IMG/VR virus record: IMGVR_UViG_3300036771_000168 | Location: 1-44,307 of that record | Origin: a virus | DNA: 44,307 nt | Strand: one strand, 5' to 3' | Shown here: piece after piece, positions 32,306 through 40,810 of the stretch | Layout: every line of letters starts with the position of its first letter | How positions within the stretch are numbered: position 1 is the stretch's first letter | The notes under the pieces: generated by a model | The model's database searches: none | Seen by the model: the letters and a program-made list of their open reading frames with translations, nothing else | What the model was told of the DNA's origin: nothing | Translations under genes and position numbers: made by a program

Positions 32306-33016
32306 ATGCGGCAAAAAACCATTGAGGCCATCATGGCGCATGCGGCCGCCGAGTATCCGCTCGAGTGTTGCGGTGTGGTGGCGCAAAAAAGCCGGGTAGA
32401 GCGTTATTATCCCTGCCGCAATCTGGCGACCGAACCGACAGAGCATTTTCACCTCAGCCCGGAAGATTACGCCACTGCGGAGGACTGGGGAACGGTGACG
32501 GCCATTGTGCACAGCCACCCGGACGCAACGACGCAGCCAAGCGAGCTGGATAAGGCGCAGTGTGATGCAACGCTGCTGCCCTGGCATATCGTCAGCTGGC
32601 CGGAAGGGGATTTGCGGACCATACAGCCGCGGGGTGAGTTGCCGCTGCTGGAGCGCCCGTTTGTGCTGGGCCACTTCGACTGCTGGGGGCTGGTGATGAG
32701 TTATTTCCGGCAGCAACACGGCATCGAGCTGAAAGATTACCGCGTCGATTACCCCTGGTGGGAAGATCAGTACGAGGGCAATTTCTATCAGGATTGCTGG
32801 TACGAGTGCGGGTTCCGTGAATTTGACGGTGCGCCGCAGCCGGGCGATATGGTTATCATGCAGGTGCAGGCAAATAAGTGGAACCATGCGGGAATACTGC
32901 TTGAGGGGAACATGCTGCTGCACCATCTGTATGGCCATCTCAGCCAGCGCGTGCCTTACGGCGGTTACTGGGCTGAACGGACAATGAAGATTTTGAGGTA
33001 TGAGGCTAAAATTTAA
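32306..33016 (+). CDS. Tail tip assembly protein K-like (JAMM + NlpC/P60)
   Basis: The 236-residue protein has two peptidase domains. The JAMM metalloprotease (residues about 1-110) shows E20 in YPLECCG and the full H69-x-H71-x7-S79-x2-D82 motif (VHSHPDATTQPSELD). The NlpC/P60 domain has C126 in GHFDCWGLV and H194 in NKWNHAGILL. In lambda, gpK helps build the tail tip and may act on peptidoglycan. ATG at 32306 starts 3 bases after the L-like stop. Normally I follows directly; here a cargo island intervenes. Confidence 0.94.
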   Translation: MRQKTIEAIMAHAAAEYPLECCGVVAQKSRVERYYPCRNLATEPTEHFHLSPEDYATAEDWGTVTAIVHSHPDATTQPSELDKAQCDATLLPWHIVSWPEGDLRTIQPRGELPLLERPFVLGHFDCWGLVMSYFRQQHGIELKDYRVDYPWWEDQYEGNFYQDCWYECGFREFDGAPQPGDMVIMQVQANKWNHAGILLEGNMLLHHLYGHLSQRVPYGGYWAERTMKILRYEAKI

Positions 33017-33104
33017 GGATGCTCAATGTAACCTGACAAATGATCAGTACTTGTTTCGTTTATATCAGTGTTAACATCCGGAAAAAGATCCCATTGGTGT
33101 TCAA

Positions 33105-33902
33105 ATGATACCGCCGAAACCGCAAAGTAACATTGCAAAACTAAATTCTCTAATCCAGCAGCTTACACCTTATCTTTCAGGTGAGGCAGAGCATACTATT
33201 TTTACTGAGAGGAGGTTTGCGGCGCAGGTGGATGAATTTGATGAAATGTTTTTTCGTTATGTCGCTAAATTCTATTTCCTATTTTCAGTTGATAAAACTA
33301 AAGAGGCTATAGAAATAGCGGAAATGGTTGTTGATAACAACCCGTCTGATGTTGTTACATGGGGAAACTACATTCTTTGTTGCATGTACAAGGTTGGGCT
33401 ATCTAGGGCTCTTGAATTGTCAGAGCGTGCCGCTGAATGTACAAATTCACCTAGGTTCGTCCGAGACTGTTTTTACTATGCCAGAGGGTTGGGGGATTTC
33501 GGTAAATTCAGGATGTATATGGATAAATATTCTAAAATGGGGAAACTCGATTTCGAGTTATCAGATGAGGATAATGCCATGTTACCACTTGCAGTAAAAC
33601 AAGCCAGCAAGGCAGCAATGAGTGGCAAAATGGATAGGATCGCTGAAGTAGGTCGGCTTATGAATAGCATGATAACTCCCCGTCGACAGATGGACGCGAT
33701 TGCAAATTTCTATATCTTAGATGATGGCGAAGAAGAATCTTTTGTTTTCGAATTGACCCCTCCAGACGCATCTCCGGACGAATGCGGCACAAAAAATGTT
33801 GAACTTATTGATTATAGGATTCAGGCTGGTTTCAATGACTGGTCAGTCATTGGTTTATTCACCAATGAGCCAAGTGCAGCAAAGGATATATCATGCCAGT
33901 AG
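33105..33902 (+). CDS. Unrecognised helical (TPR-like) cargo protein
   Basis: The 265-residue protein is A+T-rich in coding and unlike its tail neighbours. Residues about 40-180 look like helical pairs of tetratricopeptide type (KTKEAIEIAEMVVDNNPSD, then VTWGNYILCCMYKVGLSRAL, ELSERAAECTNSPRFVRDCF). The C-terminal part is acidic and strand-rich. It has no signal peptide. The start codon follows a weak GGTGTTCAA, and an independent promoter may lie in the 88-base gap. The last 10 bases overlap the HEPN-like gene, so the two are a pair. Confidence 0.7.
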   Translation: MIPPKPQSNIAKLNSLIQQLTPYLSGEAEHTIFTERRFAAQVDEFDEMFFRYVAKFYFLFSVDKTKEAIEIAEMVVDNNPSDVVTWGNYILCCMYKVGLSRALELSERAAECTNSPRFVRDCFYYARGLGDFGKFRMYMDKYSKMGKLDFELSDEDNAMLPLAVKQASKAAMSGKMDRIAEVGRLMNSMITPRRQMDAIANFYILDDGEEESFVFELTPPDASPDECGTKNVELIDYRIQAGFNDWSVIGLFTNEPSAAKDISCQ

Positions 33903-34270
33903 CGCCATCTGATTTTTTGGTTTCAGCCCTTGCATTTTCAGATCATGATAACGAAATGATGGTAAGAAATCGGGTTAGCCGGGCATATTATGGCGGGTAT
34001 CTAACAGCCAGAGATATACAAGAAAAATCAGGAGTTCGAATTCCTAAAGATTTCAAAGGGGGTGTTCATGCGAGGCTTATCCATTTTTATGAAAAAGGCC
34101 TTTTACCTGATATGCCTTTAGCGGACCAAGTGAAGATGGCGGGTCTTTTGCGCCTATCAAAAACGTTACGTACTAAAGCTGATTACCAACTTAGCATCAG
34201 GGTGCCACCAAGCGATGGAGAAACATCCATAAGATGCGCAAATGAAATATGCCGCTTATTTGAAAAGTAA
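33893..34270 (+). CDS. HEPN-like domain protein
   Basis: The 125-residue protein has MMVRNRVSRAYYGGYLTARD (about residues 22-41), close to the SRAYYAxFHxA helix of small HEPN proteins, and RTKADYQLSI near residues 92-101, matching their LR..ADY helix. HEPN proteins are often RNases or partners in toxin-antitoxin and defence systems. The histidine that usually follows YYAAF is replaced (YYGGYLTA), so nuclease activity is uncertain. It overlaps the TPR-like gene by 10 bases and is followed at once by a terminator. Confidence 0.65.
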   Translation: MPVAPSDFLVSALAFSDHDNEMMVRNRVSRAYYGGYLTARDIQEKSGVRIPKDFKGGVHARLIHFYEKGLLPDMPLADQVKMAGLLRLSKTLRTKADYQLSIRVPPSDGETSIRCANEICRLFEK

Positions 34271-34291
34271 CCCGCCATCTGGCGGGTTTTT
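34271..34291 (+). terminator. Terminator of the TPR/HEPN pair
   Basis: CCCGCC (34271-34276), ATCT loop, GGCGGG (34281-34286), then five T. It starts directly after the HEPN-like stop. Confidence 0.9.
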
Positions 34292-34397
34292 GCTATCTTA
34301 CCTACTGTAAATTCTGGTAATTCTGATGCAGGCCCTTCACATTTGCCGATAACATACGTACATCCTTTCAAATGAAAAATGAGGTCTTTGCAATCGA

Positions 34398-34679
34398 ATG
34401 AGAAGTAGGATAATTCTTTCGCTAATCGGGGTGGTTTTGTCGATCCCAACTTCGGTTTTTGGTTTGCAATGGATGGGAGCTAAATTAGTAACGCAGCAAG
34501 TGGGCTGTCTTGTCGACAGCACTAATGCACAAACTACTTGGTTCACTGGTCTTGAGCAAGGTAATCCAGCCGAGGAAATGACAAAAATGAGAAACGATCT
34601 CAAAACTTGTGTTGAAGGAATTGACGCCAGAAAAGGCACTATTGAATTTGCAAAAGAACAATATAAAAGATACCACTAG
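34398..34679 (+). CDS. Small exported cargo protein
   Basis: The 93-residue protein has a signal peptide or N-terminal anchor (RSRIILSLIGVVLSIPTSVFG) and a short periplasmic part with two cysteines (QQVGCLVDST; DLKTCVEG) that could form a disulfide. It has no recognised family. A ribosome binding site is not obvious. A terminator follows at 34681. Exported proteins in this place in lambdoid phages often change the lysogen surface or exclude other phages; that is inference. Confidence 0.6.
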   Translation: MRSRIILSLIGVVLSIPTSVFGLQWMGAKLVTQQVGCLVDSTNAQTTWFTGLEQGNPAEEMTKMRNDLKTCVEGIDARKGTIEFAKEQYKRYH

Positions 34680-34680
34680 T

Positions 34681-34699
34681 CCACTAAGGTGGGCTTTTT
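34681..34699 (+). terminator. Short terminator after the exported protein gene
   Basis: CCAC (34681-34684) and GTGG (34689-34692), TAAG loop, then GCTTTTT. The stem is short but placed directly after the stop codon. Confidence 0.6.
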
Positions 34700-34779
34700 C
34701 ATGCATTCGGCAGGTTTGGTCACTTATTGAAAGCAACGAAGTATAGTGAATAGCATCATTTCTTGTTCAGTAACACTAC

Positions 34780-34799
34780 CCGCTTAACTGCGGTTTTTT
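34780..34799 (+). terminator. Terminator before the small membrane protein gene
   Basis: CCGC (34780-34783), six-base loop, GCGG (34790-34793), then six T. Confidence 0.65.
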
Positions 34800-34857
34800 C
34801 TGTAGCCTTATCCCCGTGCTAGGATTGTTCCTGACTTTTACTAATGGGTACAGGGAT

Positions 34858-35070
34858 ATGAAAATACTTTGGGGTATCAGTGCATTTCTTTCTGTGATTG
34901 GTTTCTTTCAGGGCGTGGTTATGGTTTTCGGTGCGAATGGTGCACCACAGCAAGCGGCAGGGGCAGCTATGGGGCTGGCTTTGTCCGTTATACCTTACTG
35001 TTTTTGCCGCGCGTTACAGCAAATGAAACCACGTGAAGTTGTGGTAAAAACTGAACAGGCACCTAAATGA
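34858..35070 (+). CDS. Small two-span membrane protein
   Basis: The 70-residue protein has hydrophobic stretches at about residues 3-22 (ILWGISAFLSVIGFFQGVVM) and 34-52 (AMGLALSVIPYCFC) and a charged C-terminus. ATG at 34858 follows ACAGGGAT; an upstream in-frame ATG at 34816 is not preceded by a clear site. It overlaps the lipoprotein gene by 4 bases, so the two may work together at the envelope. Confidence 0.6.
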   Translation: MKILWGISAFLSVIGFFQGVVMVFGANGAPQQAAGAAMGLALSVIPYCFCRALQQMKPREVVVKTEQAPK

Positions 35071-35476
35071 AAAAACTACTTATCGCGTTTTTCATGCTGG
35101 GGCTGGTTGGCTGTTCGACAGAGCCAGTTCTCCCGCAATATGCAAAAGAAGTGTCGGCACCAACAGAATTTCAACAGAAAACAAACACGACTGCCGTAAC
35201 TATCATTCGAGATAAAGGTTTCGTTGCTGGTGGATGCGCTATAACAACCTCTATCAATGGTAAATATTTGGCTGAACTTGATACAGGGGGAAAGTCACTG
35301 CTTTCTTAAGCCCTGGCGAAGTATTGATTGGGGCGGGATTTGCCGGGAAAGGCCTATGTAATGGTGCGCCAAAAAAAGAAAGGGAATTTATTATCAAAGC
35401 TGATACACCCAGAAATATAAGGATCTTTATAGACCAAAGTGGCAATGTAGATATATTGCCATCAAGTCTGAATTGA
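35067..35476 (+). pseudogene. Frameshifted lipoprotein gene
   Basis: The first 80 codons give a lipoprotein (MKKLLIAFFMLGLVGCSTEP, lipobox LVGC) that stops at 35309. A clean frame continues from 35294 in the -1 frame (VTAFLSPGEVLIGAGFAGKG ... to the stop at 35474), joining naturally after DTGGK. One base appears to be missing in the G5A3 tract at 35286-35293. The whole protein would be about 136 residues. It could be a real mutation, phase variation or an assembly error. The tract is not a standard slippery heptamer. Confidence 0.8.
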
Positions 35477-35495
35477 ACTAGTTAATCAATATAAA

Positions 35496-35518
35496 ACCCG
35501 CTTTCAGCGGGTTTTTTT
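35496..35518 (+). terminator. Terminator closing the cargo island
   Basis: ACCCGCT (35496-35502) pairs with AGCGGGT (35506-35512), then a run of T. It precedes the I-like gene by 12 bases. Confidence 0.88.
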
Positions 35519-35529
35519 ATGGGGTTTAT

Positions 35530-36135
35530 ATGCAAGAAGCAATGACAGAAATTGAATTAGGTGGTGTGCTCGGGAAAATATTTGGAAAACGGCATGAGCG
35601 TTTGGTTAGCACATCTGCGGAGGCAATAAGAGCACTCTGTTGCACTATTAATGGATTCGAAAAATTCCTGAATACCAGTAAAAACCGAGGTATTACGTAT
35701 GCAGTTTTTCGTGGTAAGAAAAACATAGGAGAAGATGATTTAGGCTTTCCAGTTACTGCAGATGTAATACGTATTGTACCAGTAGTCATTGGGAGTAAAA
35801 AGGCTGGAGCACTTCAAACCATTTTGGGCGCAGTACTTGTTGTCGTTGGTGTGTTAGTAGGAACACTCACCAGTTGGACGGTAGCAGGTGTTGGAGTCGG
35901 TTCTGCAATAACTAGCTTGGGCGCATCAATGATGCTCGGCGGGGTGGTGCAGATGCTCTCACCACAGGCAGGCGGCCTCGCCAGCAAACAGAGTGCAGAT
36001 AACCAGGCATCCTATGCCTTTGGGGGCGTGACCAATACCGCCGCTCAGGGATACCCCGTACCGCTTCTTTATGGGCAGCGCACAATCGGCGGCGCCATTA
36101 TTTCGGCGGGGATCTACGTCGAAGATCGGCAGTAA
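35530..36135 (+). CDS. Tail assembly protein I-like
   Basis: The 201-residue protein matches lambda gpI: a ubiquitin-like N-terminal part, then two hydrophobic stretches (LQTILGAVLVVVGVLVGTLT; ITSLGASMMLGGVVQMLS) and the ending AQGYPVPLLYGQRTIGGAII. It helps start the tail tip. The ATG at 35542 is an alternative start. The first two thirds are A+T-rich, the last third G+C-rich, with a switch near 35930. Confidence 0.9.
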   Translation: MQEAMTEIELGGVLGKIFGKRHERLVSTSAEAIRALCCTINGFEKFLNTSKNRGITYAVFRGKKNIGEDDLGFPVTADVIRIVPVVIGSKKAGALQTILGAVLVVVGVLVGTLTSWTVAGVGVGSAITSLGASMMLGGVVQMLSPQAGGLASKQSADNQASYAFGGVTNTAAQGYPVPLLYGQRTIGGAIISAGIYVEDRQ

Positions 36136-36152
36136 ATCTCACTATTACAATT

Positions 36153-36175
36153 AACCGCCTCCGGGCGGTTTTTTT
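36153..36175 (+). terminator. Terminator before the J-like gene
   Basis: CCGCC (36155-36159), TCCG loop, GGCGG (36164-36168), then seven T. Confidence 0.85.
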
Positions 36176-36186
36176 ATGGGCGCAAT

Positions 36187-39100
36187 ATGACAAAGAACAT
36201 TATCAAAGGCCGTAAAGGTGGCGGATCATCTTCTCGTACACCAACTGAGCAGCCGGACGATTTGCAGTCCATTGCAAAAGCTAAACTGCTTATCGCGTTG
36301 GGGGAAGGGGAGTTTGCTGGTGGTCTTGACGGTCAGAGCATCTTCCTGGACGGAACGCCGCTGGAGAACGCCGACGGCTCAGCGAACTTTAGCGGCGTGG
36401 CGTGGGAGTTCAGATCTGGTACTCAGGCACAGCAGTATATTCAGGGCATGCCCGGTACCGAAAATGAAATCAGCGTTGGCACTGAGGTATCCAGCGCCAC
36501 GTCATGGACACACACGTTTACCAATACCCAGCTTTCTGCCGTTCGCCTGCGTCTGAAATGGCCGTCACTGTTCAACCAGGAAGACGACGGTGATCTGGTC
36601 GGTTACTCCATTAAATATGCCATCGATTTGCAGACCGACGGCGGGACCTGGACCACAGTCATCGATACCGCGGTAACCGGCAAAACAACGTCGGGTTATG
36701 AACGCAGCCACCGTATTGATTTACCGCAGGCCGGCAGCACCTGGACCATTCGTCTGCGCAAAATCACCGCCGATGCGAACAGCGCGAAAATTGGCGATGT
36801 TATGACTCTGCAAAGTTACACCGAAGTCATCGACGCAAAGCTGCGCTATCCGAACACCGCGTTACTCTTCATAGAATTCGATTCAAGCCAGTTTAACGGA
36901 AGCATCCCGCCAATTTCATGCAAGCCGAAGGGGCGCGTTATCAGGGTCCCTGATAACTACGATCCGATTAACCGGATCTACAGCGGCACATGGACAGGCG
37001 CGTTTAAGTGGGCATGGACAGATAACCCTGCCTGGATATTTTACGACCTGGTGGTCACCGACCGCTTTGGCCTCGGCAATCGCCTGACCGCGGCGAACAT
37101 AGATAAATGGATGCTGTACCAAATTGCGCAGTATTGCGATCAGCCTGTTCCGGACGGAAAAGGCGGCAACGGTACAGAACCGCGTTACATCTGCAATGTG
37201 TACGTTCAGGATCGCAACGATGCATACACTGTGCTGCGGGATTTTGTTGCTATCTTCAGGGGTATGACGACATGGGGCAGTAACCAAATTGTCACCCTTG
37301 CGGATATGCCCCGCGATATTGATTACAGTTACACCCGCGCCAACGTTATTGATGGGCAATTTACTTATTCGAGCAGCACCACAAAAACGCGTTATACCAC
37401 GGCGCTGGTATCCTGGTCCGATCCGGATAATGCCTATGCTGACGCGATGGAGGCGGTTTTTGAGCAGGATCTGGTTGCGCGCTATGGTTTCAACCAGCTC
37501 GAACTGACGGCCATCGGCTGTACCAGGCAGAGCGAAGCAAACCGAAAGGGCCGCTGGGGCATTCTGACCAACAACAAAGACCGCATGGTCACGTTCTCCG
37601 TTGGGCTCGACGGCATGATCCCGCAGCCGGGCTACGTTATCGCCGTCGCCGATGAAATGCTTTCGGGCAAAGTGACCGGTGGCCGAATCAGTTCTGTTAA
37701 TGGTCGTGTGATAACGCTCGATCGTCAACCCGATGCGGTAGCCGGTGACCGCCTCATTCTCAACCTGCCATCCGGTGCCGCGCAGAGCAGAACGATTCAG
37801 GCAGTTAACGACAATGCCGTGACGGTGACAGTGGCCTACAGCGAAACGCCGCAGGCGGAAAGTGTCTGGGTCGTTGAATCTGATGAGCTCTATGCGCAGC
37901 AGTATCGCGTGCTTAGCGTGGCGGATAATAACGACGGCACGTTCACTATCTCCGGTGCGTATTACGACCCGGACAAATATGCCCGCATCGATACCGGCGC
38001 GCTGATTGACGATCGCCCGATCAGCGTTATTCCGCCGGGCAGCCAGCTTCCGCCGGACAATATCGTTATCAGCTCGTTCTCTGTCGTGCAGCAGAACATC
38101 AGCACGGAAACGATGCGGTGCAGCTGGGACCAGGCGGCGAACGCTATCTCATACGAGGCACAATGGCGCAGGAATGAGGGCAACTGGGTTAACGTGCCTC
38201 GCAGCTCGACCACATCGTTTGATGTGCCTGCCGTATACGCTGGGCGCTACCTTGTTCGCGTGCGGGCTATTAACGCCGCCGAAATTTCATCCGGCTGGGG
38301 CTACTCGGAAGAGAAAACGCTGACCGGGAAAGTGGGCAACCCGCCGAAGCCCGTCGGCTTTGTTGCGACCCCGATTAACTGGGGTATCCGCCTGAACTGG
38401 GGTTTCCCTGCCAATACCGGCGACACACTGAAAACTGAAATCCAGTACACGCCGAACGCAGATTACTCAAATCCGATACTGCTGACCGATGTGCCATATC
38501 CCCAGGCGGAATACACGCAACTTGGTTTGCGGGCAGGTCAGATATTCTGGTACCGCGCGCAGCTGGTTGACAAAACAGGGAACGAATCAGGTTATACAGA
38601 CTGGGTCAGGGGGATGGCTAACGACAACGCCGACGACTATCTGGGTGATATTGCCGATGATTTCCTGTCTTCCGAAGATGGCGAAAGGCTGTCGAGCCAG
38701 ATAGACACGAATATCGAAGGCATGCTGCAAAATGCGCTCAACAATAATTCCTCAGTCAATCACCAGTTCGCGCTGTACGGCAAGAACCGCGCCGACATTC
38801 TCACTATCGGTACGACGGTAGCTAATGCTGAGAAGAGCCTTGCTGACCTGACAACCACGGTCTCAGCACAATTCGAGAGCGTGGATGGGCAGATTGATGG
38901 CATGAATAACCAGCTCGGGATGAACACGGCAGCGCTCGAGCAGAAAATGACATCAGTATTCGACAGCACCGGCGGCTCAGCGATTTACAGCATGAAAGCG
39001 GGCGTAAACCTGAACGGCAGTTATTACGATGCCGGAATGACTATAGCCGTGCTGGCCCCCGCCGGGCAGCCGGTCACGACACGCATAGGCTTTAACGCAA

Positions 39101-39411
39101 ACCAGTTCGTCGTCATGAGTGGCAGCGGCGGAACGGCGTATTCGCCTTTTGCGATTGTTAACGGTCAGGTATTCATCAGCGATGCATTTATCCAGGAAGG
39201 GACTATAACGAATGCGAAAATCGGTAATTTCATCCAGTCCAATAACTATGCCGCGGGCAGCGCTGGCTGGAAGCTGGATAAAAACGGTACATGGGAAAAC
39301 TTTGGCTCAGACGGGGCGGGTGCCAAAAAAGAGACGAATGTCACGACCAGTATCAGAGACGAAAATAGCCGGCTTAGAGTTCAGATTGGCAAAATTACAG
39401 GGGTGTTTTAA
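36187..39411 (+). CDS. Host specificity protein J-like
   Basis: The 1074-residue protein is the central tail fibre/tip, which contacts the receptor. The start GRKGGGSSSRTPTEQPDDL and IAKAKLLIALGEGEFAGGL are typical of gpJ. The middle contains a fibronectin III-like pair (about 620-810; VVQQNISTETMRCSWDQAAN, AEWR-type repeats) and the C-terminal part has the DUF1983-like region with VNGQVFISDAFIQEGTITNA. It is slightly shorter than lambda J (1132). It overlaps the next gene by one base. Confidence 0.94.
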   Translation: MTKNIIKGRKGGGSSSRTPTEQPDDLQSIAKAKLLIALGEGEFAGGLDGQSIFLDGTPLENADGSANFSGVAWEFRSGTQAQQYIQGMPGTENEISVGTEVSSATSWTHTFTNTQLSAVRLRLKWPSLFNQEDDGDLVGYSIKYAIDLQTDGGTWTTVIDTAVTGKTTSGYERSHRIDLPQAGSTWTIRLRKITADANSAKIGDVMTLQSYTEVIDAKLRYPNTALLFIEFDSSQFNGSIPPISCKPKGRVIRVPDNYDPINRIYSGTWTGAFKWAWTDNPAWIFYDLVVTDRFGLGNRLTAANIDKWMLYQIAQYCDQPVPDGKGGNGTEPRYICNVYVQDRNDAYTVLRDFVAIFRGMTTWGSNQIVTLADMPRDIDYSYTRANVIDGQFTYSSSTTKTRYTTALVSWSDPDNAYADAMEAVFEQDLVARYGFNQLELTAIGCTRQSEANRKGRWGILTNNKDRMVTFSVGLDGMIPQPGYVIAVADEMLSGKVTGGRISSVNGRVITLDRQPDAVAGDRLILNLPSGAAQSRTIQAVNDNAVTVTVAYSETPQAESVWVVESDELYAQQYRVLSVADNNDGTFTISGAYYDPDKYARIDTGALIDDRPISVIPPGSQLPPDNIVISSFSVVQQNISTETMRCSWDQAANAISYEAQWRRNEGNWVNVPRSSTTSFDVPAVYAGRYLVRVRAINAAEISSGWGYSEEKTLTGKVGNPPKPVGFVATPINWGIRLNWGFPANTGDTLKTEIQYTPNADYSNPILLTDVPYPQAEYTQLGLRAGQIFWYRAQLVDKTGNESGYTDWVRGMANDNADDYLGDIADDFLSSEDGERLSSQIDTNIEGMLQNALNNNSSVNHQFALYGKNRADILTIGTTVANAEKSLADLTTTVSAQFESVDGQIDGMNNQLGMNTAALEQKMTSVFDSTGGSAIYSMKAGVNLNGSYYDAGMTIAVLAPAGQPVTTRIGFNANQFVVMSGSGGTAYSPFAIVNGQVFISDAFIQEGTITNAKIGNFIQSNNYAAGSAGWKLDKNGTWENFGSDGAGAKKETNVTTSIRDENSRLRVQIGKITGVF

Positions 39412-39722
39412 TGGCATGGGGTATCCAGACATGGGACGCAAACGGGAATCCCAATAACTATGGCCTTGTGCCGGTGAGCGTGGTCGGATTCTTTGCTGTA
39501 TCTGCCGGCCAGCAATCCGGGACGGCGTCGTATCCGGTACCAGCAGGTTTTGTACTGGATATCTTGCAGGTGTGCACCGGGGAAACCTATACCCAGACGA
39601 GGCGAACGGTCACGGTATCGGGAGGCAATATCGCCATCGGTGCCGCTGCGGATACTAATTTCGGGGCTAATACCTACCCGGCAATCGGCGGATTCATCAT
39701 TGCATTTCTGAGGGCAGCATAA
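39411..39722 (+). CDS. Tail tip protein, 103 residues
   Basis: The protein opens MAWGIQTWDANGNPNNYGLV, a motif also present in the next protein (PAWGIAIWDEQGTCILTNET), so the two share a domain seen in tail-tip proteins of N15-like phages (DUF6453 type). The role is probably at the J tip. It is coupled to J and to the next gene by one-base overlaps. Confidence 0.72.
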   Translation: MAWGIQTWDANGNPNNYGLVPVSVVGFFAVSAGQQSGTASYPVPAGFVLDILQVCTGETYTQTRRTVTVSGGNIAIGAAADTNFGANTYPAIGGFIIAFLRAA

Positions 39723-40393
39723 TGGCAGACTGGGGAGCGCTGCTGGCGACCGAAGCCGGCGCGCCATTTATCACTCCGCAATCAATTCCGCTGGCCCTGA
39801 TCGGGAAACAGTCGGTGACGCTAAAAACGGGCTCGGGAGAAATCACAACGATTTCACAGGCAATACCCGCCGGGCGGCCGGTCATTCCGTTTGTGTGCTC
39901 GACGATAAACTGCGTGCTGAGTTATGCCGTCAGCGGGAATACCTGCACGGTTTCAGCGAGTAAGCCCGAAGGGGCTGGAACCGTGCATGTGTATTTCTTC
40001 ACGATATTTGCACAGCCATTGCCAGCATGGGGTATCGCTATCTGGGATGAGCAAGGGACCTGCATTCTGACGAATGAAACCAGGGTGCTCACAGACATTG
40101 AGGCGATAGGCACAAACGGAAGCGACACGGCAGGAGGCTATAACATCAATGTTACCCGGTCCGGTAAAGTCGGTATCGTGCCGTCGATGTGCGGGCTGGT
40201 GACCGGGGTTATCACTTCTGGCGGCGTCAGACCTTATTCGTCACAATATTTTTTCTCTGCTGTATGGAATGGAAGTAATACAAATATTCACGTAGCCACT
40301 TCTAATGGGCCGCCGCCCGCGGGCACACAGAACATCGCTTATCACAATATGTGCAACCGGGTATATGCGCTAAATCTTGCTAATTACGATTAA
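39722..40393 (+). CDS. Tail tip protein, 223 residues
   Basis: The protein has a beta-rich N-terminal part (LKTGSGEITTISQAIPAGRP), the shared AWGIAIWDEQG domain at about residues 101-111, and a terminal domain. It follows J as in N15-like phages. It is likely a virion component near the receptor-binding tip; binding specificity cannot be told. Confidence 0.7.
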   Translation: MADWGALLATEAGAPFITPQSIPLALIGKQSVTLKTGSGEITTISQAIPAGRPVIPFVCSTINCVLSYAVSGNTCTVSASKPEGAGTVHVYFFTIFAQPLPAWGIAIWDEQGTCILTNETRVLTDIEAIGTNGSDTAGGYNINVTRSGKVGIVPSMCGLVTGVITSGGVRPYSSQYFFSAVWNGSNTNIHVATSNGPPPAGTQNIAYHNMCNRVYALNLANYD

Positions 40394-40396
40394 TAG

Positions 40397-40434
40397 ATTG
40401 ATCGGCGAAAACGATCAATTACTGTTAATTGATC
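40397..40434. repeat. TTGATC repeats upstream of cor
   Basis: ATTGATCG (40397-40404) is inverted as CGATCAAT (40412-40419) and partly repeated as AATTGATC (40427-40434). The first pair forms a perfect 8-bp hairpin with a 7-base loop. No U tract follows, so it is more likely an operator or RNA structure than a terminator. Confidence 0.55.
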
Positions 40435-40505
40435 TATGTAACCAATTATCAATATTATCGGGTTGCTGTTATTTTCATTGTCAATAACATTTTCAATGTG
40501 GATGA

Positions 40506-40742
40506 ATGATGAAAAAGCTATTTTCGATTATTATTGTTGCCCTTGCGTTATCTGGTTGCGCCGATGTGATGAAGCGTCAGCAGCCGGTCTGCACGGCGTC
40601 AGCGGTCATTGGCGGACAGAGCGCACTGGTACAAATTTACGACGTTAAAAAAATTAACGGGCAAACGAAATATAAGGCGGGTTATCCGTTTAACTTGAAA
40701 TGGGTGGGTAAAAATAACTTCACCGATTCCACCTGCAATTAG
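40506..40742 (+). CDS. cor: Superinfection exclusion lipoprotein Cor
   Basis: The 78-residue lipoprotein (MMKKLFSIIIVALALSGCAD, lipobox ALSGC) has the Cor pattern: KRQQPVCTASAVIGGQ, VQIYDVKKINGQTKYKAGYP and KWVGKNNFTDSTCN. Cor of N15- and HK022-type phages protects the lysogen from phages that use the FhuA receptor. Met at 40509 is an alternative start. The 112-base gap upstream and a terminator after it make it an independent unit expressed in the lysogen. Confidence 0.9.
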   Translation: MMKKLFSIIIVALALSGCADVMKRQQPVCTASAVIGGQSALVQIYDVKKINGQTKYKAGYPFNLKWVGKNNFTDSTCN

Positions 40743-40762
40743 TCAACACCAATTTAAAACGA

Positions 40763-40786
40763 CCCGGCCACCGTGCCGGGTTTTTT
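40763..40786 (+). terminator. Terminator after cor
   Basis: CCCGGC (40763-40768), six-base loop, GCCGGG (40775-40780), then six T. Confidence 0.9.
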
Positions 40787-40810
40787 ATTACAGATATTCA
40801 GGAGAATGAT

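Noticed and set aside
35286-35293. Programmed frameshift in the lipoprotein gene
   Set aside because: The tract G5A3 in its frame does not form an X XXY YYZ heptamer, so mutation, phase variation or sequence error is more likely.
36916-37728. Minus-strand frame of 270 codons
   Set aside because: Antisense to the J-like gene; a result of its codon bias.
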